Source of the DNA: Porcincola intestinalis
GTDB lineage: Bacteria > Bacillota > Clostridia > Lachnospirales > Lachnospiraceae
Assembly (NCBI RefSeq): GCF_009696445.1
Contig: NZ_VULZ01000006.1
Span: 123,406 to 187,405 of the forward strand
Direction: 5' to 3'
Length of the DNA stretch: 64,000 bases
Below are positions 54,313-62,447 of the stretch, piece after piece (positions within the stretch are counted from its first letter, which is position 1; each line of letters opens with the position of its first letter). A program made the position numbers and the translations under genes. The notes beneath the pieces were generated by a model. It ran no database searches and was not told the DNA's origin. It saw only the letters and a list, made by a program, of their open reading frames with translations.

Positions 54313-55989
54313 TTACAGATTCATTCGGTCTGTGAGCTGTCTGACAACGCTCTTCAGGCATCCGTCCTCGAACGGGTTCACAAGCCCTGCTTCCTTCACC
54401 AGCCCCGGGAAGAAATCCGAAGCGGACAGCCTGCACAGCTTCAGATAACTGCTCCAGGCACTCTTGTAATCCCTGTCCATCCAGACCTTGTACTGAAGTG
54501 CATCCGTCTGAGCGATACAGTAGTCGATGTAGTACAGCGGACAATCATAGATATGATGCTGCTTCTGCCAGAAGCCGCCCTGCTCATAGTAGTCATTCCC
54601 GGAATAATCCAGGTGAGGCTTGTACTGCCGCTCCAGGTCCCGCCAGACCTCGTTGCGGGTCTTCGGGTCAAGAGACGGATCGTCGTAAATGATATCCTGG
54701 AACTCGTCGACCATCGTCCCGTACGGGATAAAGCAGCAGCTATCCTCAAAGTGCATGTCCACATAGTCCTTCGCGCGCGCTCCGAAGAACAGATTCATCC
54801 AGGGCTCGGTGAAGAATTCCATCGACATGGAGTGCGTTTCAGCCGTCTCCATCGTGATATCCGCATGCTCTCGGATCGGATCATCGGCGACAATCCAGCC
54901 CTGGAAGGCATGTCCGCACTCATGCGTGATGACATCCGCATCCCCGGAGGTTCCGTTGAAGTTTGCGAAGATGAATGGAGCCTTGTAGTCCGGCAGGTAC
55001 GTCATGTAGCCTCCGGTCTTCTTTGTCCTGCGCCCGATTACGTCAAACAGATGATTGTCGCACATGAAGTCCATGAACTTTCCGGTCTCCGGTGACAGCT
55101 CACGGTACATCTTCCGTCCGGCTTCCAGGATCTCTTCCGGTGTACCGATCGGCGCCGGATTCCCGTTCTGAAAGTAGACTCCCTCGTCCTCAAAGTGAAG
55201 GCTGCAGAGGCCGAGGCGCTGTCTGCGTCTTTCATGGAGCCGCTCTGCAAATGGGACAAAATCCCTCTTCACCTGCCTGCGGAACTCTGCTATATCACTC
55301 CGTGTGTAGCAGTTGCGCATCATGCGGCAGTATCCGAGACCGAGATAGTTCTTATATCCCATCTGTTCCGCCTGTTTCGTGCGGCACTTCACCAGCTTGT
55401 CGTAGAAGTCGTCCAATTCCTCCTTGTGAGCAGAGAAAAAGGCGGAGTACTTCTTCCATGCCTCCACACGCACTGCCCTGTCCGGACTGTGCAGATACGG
55501 GTTCATCAGGGAAAGGTTCAGAGTCTCGCCATTCCAGTCAATCTTCGCGGTTGCCAGAAGCTGGTTGTAGCCGCTCTGGAGCTTATTCTCCTCCTGCATC
55601 AGCGGCAGAATCTTCTCGTCCACCGACTTCATCGCGAGTTCGATGTTCTTGAACGCAACCTTGCCGATCTTCTCCTCCAGGTACGGTCTGAACTTCGAAT
55701 GGAAAAGCATCTTCTGATAACGGACGTTCAGGTTCTGGATGTCCGGCATCACGGCATCATAAAAATCCTGCCCTCCCTTATAAAATTCATCTGTCATATC
55801 GATATCATGCCGGATCTCCGCCAGTGTCGATTCTGTCATGATATGGCCGATTATCTTATAATAGTCTTGATGGACCGCAAACTGCTTCTCTCCGCTGTCC
55901 GCCTCCGTAAAACGCTTCTCCAGATCCGCAAAATCCTTTCTTACAGCTTCCATGTCGATGCGGCTGTACGGCATCTCCTCGAATTTCAT
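54313..55989 (-). CDS. M3-family oligoendopeptidase (PepF-like)
   Basis: A 558-residue cytosolic zinc peptidase. The HExxH motif is HECGH (356-360) in ADVITHECGHAFQ, and the third ligand region follows as METAETHSMSMEFF. The all-helical N-terminal part is typical of M3 oligopeptidases. ATG 55989 follows GGAGGCAGGA; an upstream in-frame extension of 55 residues was rejected because it runs through the promoter. Confidence 0.94.
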   Translation of the reverse strand: MKFEEMPYSRIDMEAVRKDFADLEKRFTEADSGEKQFAVHQDYYKIIGHIMTESTLAEIRHDIDMTDEFYKGGQDFYDAVMPDIQNLNVRYQKMLFHSKFRPYLEEKIGKVAFKNIELAMKSVDEKILPLMQEENKLQSGYNQLLATAKIDWNGETLNLSLMNPYLHSPDRAVRVEAWKKYSAFFSAHKEELDDFYDKLVKCRTKQAEQMGYKNYLGLGYCRMMRNCYTRSDIAEFRRQVKRDFVPFAERLHERRRQRLGLCSLHFEDEGVYFQNGNPAPIGTPEEILEAGRKMYRELSPETGKFMDFMCDNHLFDVIGRRTKKTGGYMTYLPDYKAPFIFANFNGTSGDADVITHECGHAFQGWIVADDPIREHADITMETAETHSMSMEFFTEPWMNLFFGARAKDYVDMHFEDSCCFIPYGTMVDEFQDIIYDDPSLDPKTRNEVWRDLERQYKPHLDYSGNDYYEQGGFWQKQHHIYDCPLYYIDYCIAQTDALQYKVWMDRDYKSAWSSYLKLCRLSASDFFPGLVKEAGLVNPFEDGCLKSVVRQLTDRMNL

Positions 55990-56032
55990 TCCTGCCTCCG
56001 TTCTCTTCTCACTGTCAGACTCTTTTCTGTCC

Positions 56033-56061
56033 ATGATAATACGTCGAAACCGCATTATCAA
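56033..56061 (-). promoter_or_regulatory. Promoter of the M3 peptidase gene
   Basis: Minus strand: TTGATA, 17 bp, TATCAT, about 45 bp upstream of ATG 55989. Confidence 0.65.
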
Positions 56062-56176
56062 GCCGTTCGCCCGGGATTCAGCCCCCCGCTCTGTCCGGGA
56101 TCCAAAGTCCGCTCTGCCCGGGCAAAGCACCCGGCTGATCTGCGCCAGAATCATTTTCCGGATGCTGCCGACATGG

Positions 56177-56205
56177 TTGACATCTCAAAAAGCCAGTGTC
56201 ATAAT
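56177..56205 (+). promoter_or_regulatory. Strong promoter upstream of the structured RNA and queA
   Basis: Consensus TTGACA, 17 bp, CATAAT on the plus strand. Transcription should start near 56212, about 340 nt ahead of queA; no gene is encoded in that leader. Confidence 0.75.
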
Positions 56206-56283
56206 GTTCTCAGACAAACACAGCAAACACAGAAATCTTATCCTGGGGTGTGCGGCAGTTCCATCTATTTTTGAACCTACATT

Positions 56284-56455
56284 GACGTGAAAGGGTTCCC
56301 TATGATTGCCGTGCGGATGTCAGGCCTCCTTGCAGAGGAAGGCTGAAGTACGGCTGCGGTTACCCACCTTGGCTTGTGAGCTAGGGAGTCAAAAAGTGGG
56401 ACACCGGCATTCTGGGGGTTGAGATCAAAGGGGGACGTGGTGACACGTCCCTTTT
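56284..56455 (+). ncRNA. Structured non-coding RNA, possibly 6S RNA (SsrS) or a queA leader element
   Basis: The segment CCCTATGATTGCCGTG (56298-56313) can pair with CACCGGCATTCTGGGGG (about 56402-56418), closing a large domain that contains two inner hairpins: one around 56320-56345 (GCCTCC..GGAAGGC) and one where CCCAC (56363) pairs with GTGGG (56396). A perfect intrinsic terminator ends it. A long closing stem, an open centre and a terminator fit 6S RNA, but I could not align it to a known family. Alternatively it is a riboswitch-like attenuator of queA: GACGTG (56284) can pair with CACGTC of the terminator. Confidence 0.5.
56432..56455 (+). terminator. Intrinsic terminator ending the structured RNA
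   Basis: GGGACGTG pairs perfectly with CACGTCCC, loop GTGA, then TTTT. It lies 96 bp before the queA start codon, so queA needs read-through or its own promoter. Confidence 0.9.
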
Positions 56456-56550
56456 CATTGAGTTTGCAAGACGTTGTTCGTGCGGCCTGACTGTGCCGGC
56501 GATGCAGTTAAAGGTATGTCCGGGACAAGAGCCCCGTGAAGGGAGAATGT

Positions 56551-57588
56551 ATGCAGCTGAAGACAAGCGACTTTTATTATGACCTTCCGAAGGAACTGAT
56601 TGCACAGGATCCGCTCACGGACCGTGCCGCTTCCCGGCTGATGGTTCTGGACAAGAAAACCGGCGAGGTGGAGCACCATATCTTCCGGGATGTCATCAAC
56701 TACCTGAACCCGGGCGACTGCCTTGTCATCAACAACACAAAGGTGATTCCCGCACGGCTGATCGGAACAAAGGTTGATACAGGCGCCAGCATCGAGGTTC
56801 TTCTGCTGAGGCGTCTCAAGGACCGTGAATCAACCTGGGAGACGCTGGTCCGCCCTGGAAAAAAGTGCAAGGTCGGGACGAAAATATCGTTCGGAGAGGG
56901 TCTTCTGACCGGCGAGGTTGTGGACGTTGTCGAGGACGGCAACCGCTATATCCGCTTCAGCTATGATGGCATCTTCGAGGAGATTCTGGACAAGCTCGGG
57001 CAGATGCCGCTCCCGCCCTACATCACCCACACGCTCCAGGATCGCTCCTATTACAATACCGTGTATGCAAAGTTCGATGGATCTGCGGCTGCGCCGACAG
57101 CCGGGCTTCATTTCACAAAGGAGCTGCTGAAAGAGATCCAGGACAAGGGCGTCGGCATCGCGCAGCTCACGCTGCACGTCGGACTCGGCACCTTCCGTCC
57201 CGTCAAGGTCGACAACATCGAAGAGCATCACATGCATGTCGAACACTGCATGATCAACGAAGCCACGGCTAAGCTGATCAATGACACGAAGAAAAACGGC
57301 GGACGGATCATCGCAGTCGGAACGACCTCCTGCCGGACGCTGGAGTCCATGGCGCAGGATGACGGAACCGTCCGTTCCGGAGAGATGGACACGGGAATTT
57401 TCATATATCCCGGGTACAAATTCAAGATAATGGATGCGCTGATCACGAATTTCCACCTGCCTGAATCGACACTGATCATGCTTGTCTCCGCTCTTGCCGG
57501 CAGGGAAAATATCCTGAACGCTTACAAAATCGCTGTCCAAGAGCGCTACCGCTTCTTCTCATTCGGGGACGCGATGCTGATCCAATGA
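56551..57588 (+). CDS. queA: S-adenosylmethionine:tRNA ribosyltransferase-isomerase QueA
   Basis: A 345-residue enzyme that transfers ribose from SAM to preQ1 in tRNA position 34, giving epoxyqueuosine, the substrate of QueH in this window. Typical blocks: [25 protein letters not shown], and [10 protein letters not shown] followed by [16 protein letters not shown] 56551 follows GAAGGGAGA; the GTG five codons upstream is less likely. A strong terminator follows. Confidence 0.96.
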   Translation: MQLKTSDFYYDLPKELIAQDPLTDRAASRLMVLDKKTGEVEHHIFRDVINYLNPGDCLVINNTKVIPARLIGTKVDTGASIEVLLLRRLKDRESTWETLVRPGKKCKVGTKISFGEGLLTGEVVDVVEDGNRYIRFSYDGIFEEILDKLGQMPLPPYITHTLQDRSYYNTVYAKFDGSAAAPTAGLHFTKELLKEIQDKGVGIAQLTLHVGLGTFRPVKVDNIEEHHMHVEHCMINEATAKLINDTKKNGGRIIAVGTTSCRTLESMAQDDGTVRSGEMDTGIFIYPGYKFKIMDALITNFHLPESTLIMLVSALAGRENILNAYKIAVQERYRFFSFGDAMLIQ

Positions 57589-57618
57589 TGCGCGTGCGGC
57601 ATCGCACGTGTTCACTTC

Positions 57619-57655
57619 GAGCCATCCGGGCCTTCCGGATGGCTCTTTTCTTCTC
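57619..57655 (+). terminator. Terminator of queA
   Basis: GAGCCATCCGG pairs perfectly with CCGGATGGCTC across a short GCCTT loop, then TTTTCTTCT. It isolates the accessory cassette from queA. Confidence 0.92.
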
Positions 57656-57695
57656 CACGATCTGTCTTTCTTCTCATTCACTCTTCATCTCCCTA

Positions 57696-57725
57696 TTGAC
57701 ATTCACCTTCCATTCATGCTATTTA
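57696..57725 (+). promoter_or_regulatory. Candidate promoter upstream of the XRE cassette
   Basis: TTGACA, 18 bp, TATTTA. It lies 120 bp upstream of the palindrome array; a second possible -10 (TATAAA, about 57935) lies directly behind the array. The 57656-57842 stretch is A+T-rich and holds no gene that I can support. Confidence 0.45.
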
Positions 57726-57842
57726 TATGCATATAAAACATGTGACTCGCATTTGCATGCTGCTATTTATCACATGACACCGTCAGTACGTACCGGCATC
57801 CTGCCAGGGGCATTCGCTGCCGGGATCATTCAATCATGTCAG

Positions 57843-57933
57843 TGTACAAGTACAGTATATACAGAACAATATGCACAAGACAATGTATACAAAGCAATAT
57901 GTACAGGACAATATGTGCAAGGCAATGTGTACA
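57843..57933 (+). repeat. Array of seven TGTACA-like palindromes, operator of the XRE cassette
   Basis: Cores begin at 57843 TGTACA, 57858 TATACA, 57872 TGCACA, 57886 TATACA, 57900 TGTACA, 57914 TGTGCA and 57928 TGTACA. Spacing is 15 bp once and then exactly 14 bp five times. The unit is roughly RTGTACARRRCAAT. The array ends about 38 bp before the XRE start codon. Regular phasing and core palindromes indicate cooperative binding of a dimeric regulator, most simply the XRE protein itself. Confidence 0.85.
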
Positions 57934-57970
57934 GTATAAACAGTGTAATCAGAAAGGTGGAACTCAGGAT

Positions 57971-58396
57971 ATGACATTTGCAGAAAAGCTGAGGAAAGCG
58001 CGGCAGGATGCCGGTATGACACAGAAAGACCTCTCTCAGAAGAGTCACGTAGCAATTCGCAACATAGCAAGCTATGAGCTGGGGGAGCATCTTCCCCGGA
58101 AGAATGAGACATATGACGCTCTTGCCGATGCACTTGGTGTAACGGCAGATTCCTTGAAGGATGGGAATTCCGATTTCATCCTCAAGGCAAAGAAGCAATA
58201 CGGCGGCAGAGGAAGCAGACAGGCCGAGGCGCTGATCAACTCTTTCCGTGTTGCAGCCGCAGGCGGCGAACTCGATGATAACGACCTCGACTTTATAAAA
58301 GATGCCATGATGGAGACATACTGGGAAGCCAAGAAGTACAATCAGCGGTTCAGAAACAAAAGATATGCAAAGGACAAGAAGGATGATGGCGAGTAA
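57971..58396 (+). CDS. XRE-family helix-turn-helix regulator
   Basis: 141 residues. The N-terminal HTH_3 domain reads EKLRKARQDAGMTQKDLSQK, followed by the recognition helix region RNIASYELGEHLPR and DALADALGVTADSL. The C-terminal part (SRQAEALINSFRVAAAGGEL onward) is helical and ends in a basic Lys/Arg tail. ATG 57971 follows AAAGGTGG; an earlier in-frame start would translate through the palindrome array and was rejected. The next gene encodes an ImmA-type protease and overlaps this one by 14 bp, as in ImmR-ImmA pairs where the protease cuts the repressor. Confidence 0.92.
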   Translation: MTFAEKLRKARQDAGMTQKDLSQKSHVAIRNIASYELGEHLPRKNETYDALADALGVTADSLKDGNSDFILKAKKQYGGRGSRQAEALINSFRVAAAGGELDDNDLDFIKDAMMETYWEAKKYNQRFRNKRYAKDKKDDGE

Positions 58397-58994
58397 GCAT
58401 GGAAAAAAACCGACTCTTGATTCCCCTGAGCAGCTCGTCCTGTGGGCGGGAACAAGAGATCCGTTCAAGATTGCAGAGAAACTCGAAATCCCGGTCATTC
58501 ATAAAAACCACCCGGAGTCTGGGCTTCCCGGGCTCACATGCCTGATGAGCAGCAGACCTGCAATCTTTATAAATGATGCCTATTTTGACAACCTCATGCG
58601 AAAGAACCCTCACTACACAGAGGAGATTATGAACGATGATATGGCACAGGTAGCTGCCCATGAGCTTGGCCACGCCTGCCTTCACCGGAAGGAATTAAAG
58701 ACTGCTCCCATCAGGGAATACCAGATTTTCGATGTGCATACCACCATGGAAGCTGAAGCCAACGAATTCGCCGCCGGGATCCGCATCGACAAGGAGAAAC
58801 TGCTCTCTCTTCTGAATTCTGATTACACGCTTCTGCAGGTGGCGGCCGCCATGCATGTGAATGTCAACCTGCTCATATACAGAATCGAGATGCTCCGGAA
58901 AGAAAGGCACTCTTTTCATGAGCTCCCCTATCTTCCCAAGAATAACTTCATGGGGCATATCGTTGGTTCCGGATCATCAGAGTGGAATGTCTGA
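58383..58994 (+). CDS. ImmA/IrrE-family zinc metallopeptidase
   Basis: 203 residues. The zinc motif AAHELGHACLH (HELGH at 93-97) and a downstream Glu in MEAEANEFA (Glu123) are the ImmA/IrrE set. N-terminal sequence WAGTRDPFKIAEKLEIPV is typical. Two adjacent ATGs (58383, 58386) follow AAGGA. By analogy with ImmA of ICEBs1 and IrrE/DdrO it should cleave the XRE protein upon a DNA-damage or other signal; this is inference from family and context. Confidence 0.9.
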   Translation: MMASKHGKKPTLDSPEQLVLWAGTRDPFKIAEKLEIPVIHKNHPESGLPGLTCLMSSRPAIFINDAYFDNLMRKNPHYTEEIMNDDMAQVAAHELGHACLHRKELKTAPIREYQIFDVHTTMEAEANEFAAGIRIDKEKLLSLLNSDYTLLQVAAAMHVNVNLLIYRIEMLRKERHSFHELPYLPKNNFMGHIVGSGSSEWNV

Positions 58995-59021
58995 TACCTG
59001 ATGGAGGAGCTCCTTCCGATT

Positions 59022-60419
59022 ATGAAGAAAATTTATATTGCCATCGACATGAAGTCTTTCTACGCCTCTGTGGAGTGTGCTGCAAGAGGATACGACCCGC
59101 TGAAGGCACGGCTCCTTGTGGCAGACGAATCACGGTCGGATCAGACGATCTGTCTTGCAGTTTCCCCTGCACTGAAAGCGATTGGCGTGCCGGGAAGGCC
59201 CCGGCTCTTCGAAGCGAAAAGAGCGATAAAAGACTACGAACGGCAGCACCACACAAAGATTGACTATGAAATCGCTGTTCCCCGAATGGCTCTCTACGAG
59301 AGGATCAGCGCCCAGATTTATTCTGTCATCCTCCGCTATGCGGCACCTGAGGATGTACATGTTTACAGCATTGATGAGTGCTTCATCGATGCAACACCAT
59401 ATCTGCACTTCTACACCCCCGAGGCAGGAAGAACAGGCAGGCACCCTGCACATATCATGGCGATGACGATTATCCGGGATATATTAAAGACCACCGGCAT
59501 CACAGCCACCGTCGGCATCGGAACCAACCTCTACCTTGCAAAAGTTGCCATGGACATTGTCGCAAAGCACTCTCCTGCCGACGAAAACGGCGTCCGGATT
59601 GCCGAGCTGAACGAGGACAGTTATCAGTACCTTCTCTGGGACCACCGTCCTCTCACAGACTTCTGGATGATCGGTCCCGGAAAAGCCAGGACACTCGAAC
59701 GGAATTACCTCTTCACAATGGGGGATATCGCGGAGCGTGCAGAATGGAACGAAGAATGGTTTTATAAGATATTCGGAATTGACGGTGAACTTCTGATTGA
59801 CCACGCCTTCGGAATAGAGCCGGTCACCATGTGGGATATCAAGCATTACCACTCCGATTCCTCTTCTCTCTCGAAGGGGCAGGTCCTTCCAAGACCATAC
59901 AGGTATGGGGAAGCGCGGAACGTCCTCCGAGAGATGATCGAGGTGCTCTGCTCCGATATGTTCGCTCACAATACTGTTGCAAGAAGCTTCAGCTGGTGGG
60001 TATCCTATGATTACAAGAGTCTTGAATAATGGCCGAATTATGAAGGTCCCGTTGTCCCTGACTTTTACGGACGCCTTCACCCGAAGCATCACAACGGAGC
60101 AGTGAGAATGCGCGAAAAAACAAACAGCTTTCAAGCTGTGGTCGGCGCAGTTCTCTCCTCTTTCGATCAGAAAACCGACCACCATCTGCTGTACCGGCGG
60201 CTCGGCGTCTGCGCAGACAAAGTGGCCTCTGATGACGGCTGCTTCCAGCTGGATCTTTTTACCGATTACAGCGCGCTGGCGAAAGAAAGAAGGCTTCAGG
60301 GAGCCATGTCGCAGGTACGCCAGAAATACGGAATGAACGCTGTTTTCAAGGGAAATAACCTGCTCAAAGGCGCCAACCAGCTGGAACGGAACCGGCAGAT
60401 CGGCGGTCATAGAGCCTGA
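59022..60419 (+). pseudogene. Y-family DNA polymerase (UmuC/DinB type), interrupted by an in-frame TAA
   Basis: The first part (to 60026) encodes palm and fingers with YIAIDMKSFYASVECAARG and YSIDECFIDATPY (catalytic acids), the thumb, and part of the little finger. Codon 60027-60029 is TAA. The frame stays open straight after it (TGG CCG AAT TAT ...) and continues family-like sequence to 60419, ending with NQLERNRQIGGHRA, the normal UmuC C-terminus. A single CAA-to-TAA change would explain it. The intact length would be 465 residues. Re-initiation at GTG 60102 or ATG 60108 after GGAG could give a two-piece protein. ATG 59022 was chosen; ATG 59001 is possible. Confidence 0.88.
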
Positions 60420-60499
60420 TTCTTTCTACTGATTCTCTCCGCTGCTTTTCGATTCTCCCTCACATCCATCATAAAAAGCGGGCGGCGAAAGGAAACGAT

Positions 60500-60727
60500 A
60501 TGGTTACAAACAACACAGTCGGAGCGATGGAAATGCCAGCCGGTTTTAAATATGAGAAAACGCACCTGATGGGACGTCCTCGACACGAAAAATACAGCGA
60601 TTTCTGGCGAAAACATATTCCGATGGATCCTGCACACCGTGCGAAGCAGTTCGCACCGTTTGATGCACTGGACGGCTTTGATGAAGCAATTGCAGAAAAA
60701 GAAATGGAAGTCTATGAGAGGAAGTGA
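60500..60727 (+). CDS. Small YolD-like protein linked to the Y-family polymerase
   Basis: 75 residues. The core AHRAKQFAPFDALDGFDEAI resembles the small YolD-type proteins that accompany UvrX/UmuC-like polymerases in Firmicutes. No catalytic motif is seen. AAAGGA precedes the ATG. The spacing (80 bp after the polymerase, 6 bp before SRAP) supports one operon. The family assignment is by recollection of pattern, not by search. Confidence 0.65.
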   Translation: MVTNNTVGAMEMPAGFKYEKTHLMGRPRHEKYSDFWRKHIPMDPAHRAKQFAPFDALDGFDEAIAEKEMEVYERK

Positions 60728-60733
60728 CACAGG

Positions 60734-61372
60734 ATGTGTACGCGTTATTATGTAGAGCTGTCGCCGGAGCTCCGACCATATGTCGAGGCAGCCAGCCGCA
60801 CACCGCTGAAAGCAAAGATGGTCAGCGTGCTCGGCAAGAAGTTCAAGGCGGAGGGAGAAATCCGTCCGACAGACATGGCAGCCGTAATCGCGCCGGGCAG
60901 GGATGGAAAACAGGCAGTATTTCCCATGGTGTGGGGATATCACATCACCGGAATCGACCATCCGGTCGTGAACGCCAGAGTCGAATCCGCGAAAGATAAA
61001 ACATCCTTTGCGGTTGACTGGGCCCGTCATCGCTGCATTGTGCCTGCGTCCTATTACTTTGAATGGGAACATATAAAGCGTCCGGACGGGACCGTAAAAA
61101 CCGGCCAGAAATATGCAATTCAGCCGCGAAATGCCACCGTGACCTATCTCGCCGGACTGTACCGGATTGAGGAAGAACGCGGGCTGAAGTACCCGGTATT
61201 CACCGTCCTCACAAGAGAACCGGGCGAGATCCTTTCAAAAATCCACAACCGGATGCCGGTGATTCTTCCGGAAGACGCAATCGGCGACTGGATAAAACCG
61301 GATGCCGACCCCGGAAGGATTGTGTCTGAAGCTCTGACAGACATGGACATGGTAGTAGAGACTGCAAGATGA
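60734..61372 (+). CDS. SRAP-domain protein (YedK/HMCES-type abasic-site shield)
   Basis: 212 residues. Cys2 directly after the initiator Met is the SRAP catalytic residue that forms a thiazolidine link with abasic sites in single-stranded DNA. The other hallmarks NARVES (Asn), PASYYFEW (Glu) and KIHNRMPVIL (His) are present. Family links to SOS/translesion genes are well known; here it sits directly behind the YolD-like gene. AGG lies just before the ATG. Confidence 0.95.
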   Translation: MCTRYYVELSPELRPYVEAASRTPLKAKMVSVLGKKFKAEGEIRPTDMAAVIAPGRDGKQAVFPMVWGYHITGIDHPVVNARVESAKDKTSFAVDWARHRCIVPASYYFEWEHIKRPDGTVKTGQKYAIQPRNATVTYLAGLYRIEEERGLKYPVFTVLTREPGEILSKIHNRMPVILPEDAIGDWIKPDADPGRIVSEALTDMDMVVETAR

Positions 61373-61452
61373 AGACAACATTCATTCTATACAATCAATC
61401 CCCTTAATTTGTCCACAGATTCTTTGCTTTTTACGATTCTGTTACAGGTTCC

Positions 61453-61857
61453 TTATGTCCAGTTATCGAGCTTCAGTCCCGGCACTCTTGCAAACTCTTT
61501 TGTATTATTTGTCACCACAGTCAGATCCAATGCCCTCGCGTGTGCAGCGATCAGCATGTCATTTGGACCGATTGCTGTGCCTTTCTTTTCAAGCCCTGAC
61601 CGGATGTCGCCATATTCCACAGCAGCATCTTCTTCAAACGGAAGCACGGCAATGTTGGACAGAAACGAGGCAAGTGCCAGCTGGTTTTTCTCCGGTTTGC
61701 TACTCTTGCTGATCCCATACTGCATTTCTGCAAGCGTGATCGCCGAGATACAGAACTCTGCCGGGTCGTACTGCTGAAAGTGTTCGAGGACAGATTCTGG
61801 TTTATGCCTGATGATATAAATCACCATGTTGGTATCGAGCATGAACCTGATTGTCAT
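61453..61857 (-). CDS. vapC: VapC-type PIN-domain toxin
   Basis: 134 residues. PIN-domain acids lie in FMLDTNMVIYI (Asp7), in ITLAEMQYG (Glu) and in GPNDMLIAAHA (Asp), with the final VTNNTKEFARVPGL motif. Such toxins cut tRNA or rRNA. ATG overlaps the vapB stop by 4 bp. The 80 bp to the SRAP gene (convergent) show no clear terminator. Confidence 0.94.
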   Translation of the reverse strand: MTIRFMLDTNMVIYIIRHKPESVLEHFQQYDPAEFCISAITLAEMQYGISKSSKPEKNQLALASFLSNIAVLPFEEDAAVEYGDIRSGLEKKGTAIGPNDMLIAAHARALDLTVVTNNTKEFARVPGLKLDNWT

Positions 61858-62087
61858 AATGCTTCTCTCTCCTCTGTCTTAAGATCCCCGCGGCCATCTT
61901 TCATGAAATCGTCCGTGAACATATCAAGCGACTGGAGCAGGCCTGCCCATCTGTTTTCTTTCGGGACGAGTATCACAATTTTTCCAATGCGGTTCACATC
62001 CACTTCATCCGTATCAAATCTGAAATCTTTCGGAAGCCTGACTGCCTGGCTCCCTCCGTTTGTAAATACTTTTGCTGTTTCTACCAT
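61854..62087 (-). CDS. vapB: VapB-type antitoxin (AbrB/SpoVT-like)
   Basis: 77 residues. The N-terminal swapped-hairpin DNA-binding part reads AKVFTNGGSQAVRLPKDFRF, followed by a C-terminal toxin-binding segment (WAGLLQSLDMFTDDF). ATG 62087 is 8 nt after AGGAGG; two earlier in-frame start codons lie on the ribosome site. It overlaps vapC and has an operator palindrome upstream. Confidence 0.93.
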   Translation of the reverse strand: MVETAKVFTNGGSQAVRLPKDFRFDTDEVDVNRIGKIVILVPKENRWAGLLQSLDMFTDDFMKDGRGDLKTEEREAL

Positions 62088-62109
62088 ACCCATCACCTCC
62101 TGTTACTTT

Positions 62110-62139
62110 AAGTATATACATAAATATATACTTTTCAAG
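62110..62139 (-). promoter_or_regulatory. vapBC promoter with perfect palindromic operator
   Basis: AAGTATATA and TATATACTT are perfect inverted arms around CATAAA (62110-62133). On the minus strand TTGAAA, 16 bp, TATACT overlaps it. VapBC complexes autorepress through such sites. Confidence 0.75.
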
Positions 62140-62146
62140 ATGTGAA

Positions 62147-62296
62147 TCAAGATGATACGACATGCCCGGTGACTAAAATTGCCGTATCCATCTGCCTGTC
62201 TTTTTTTATGGTATCAGCGATGCAGAAAAATTCTCCTTTCGTAATCTCGCCCAGCGCCCGACGTGCATTAATATTTGCTGTTTTGATTACAAGACA
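62147..62296 (-). pseudogene. Possible remnant of a short protein-coding gene
   Basis: On the minus strand an open stretch of about 50 codons without a start codon reads coherent protein-like sequence (NARRALGEITKGEFFCIADT, then Val-Thr-Gly-His) and ends in TGA. No family recognised. It lies in the 360 bp between vapB and the MATE gene, which otherwise hold only the vapBC operator and the A+T-rich leader of the MATE gene. Confidence 0.3.
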
Positions 62297-62447
62297 TCAT
62301 ATGGTCTAAGAATCTTAATAACTTGATTTTTTTTAGATTCATTTATAACATCTGGGAATTCACTATATTCTGTGTTAAAATAAATAGTTCGCGCCATCAA
62401 TTCATAAAATGGATCGGCGATAAAAAGAAAGAGGGAGTACTTTTCAT

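Noticed and set aside
56284..56455. Known riboswitch classes (TPP, FMN, SAM-I, glycine, cobalamin, preQ1) for the queA leader
   Set aside because: None of their conserved cores could be found by eye; hence only a 6S-like or unknown label.
57843..57933. CRISPR array
   Set aside because: Units are only 14-15 bp, contiguous and without unique spacers; no cas genes.
57836..57970. Earlier start for the XRE regulator through the palindrome array
   Set aside because: The added 45 residues just translate the repeats; AAAGGTGG sits before ATG 57971.
60027..60029. Recoding (selenocysteine or programmed readthrough) at the polymerase stop
   Set aside because: The codon is TAA, not TGA, and no structured element follows; a nonsense mutation is simpler.
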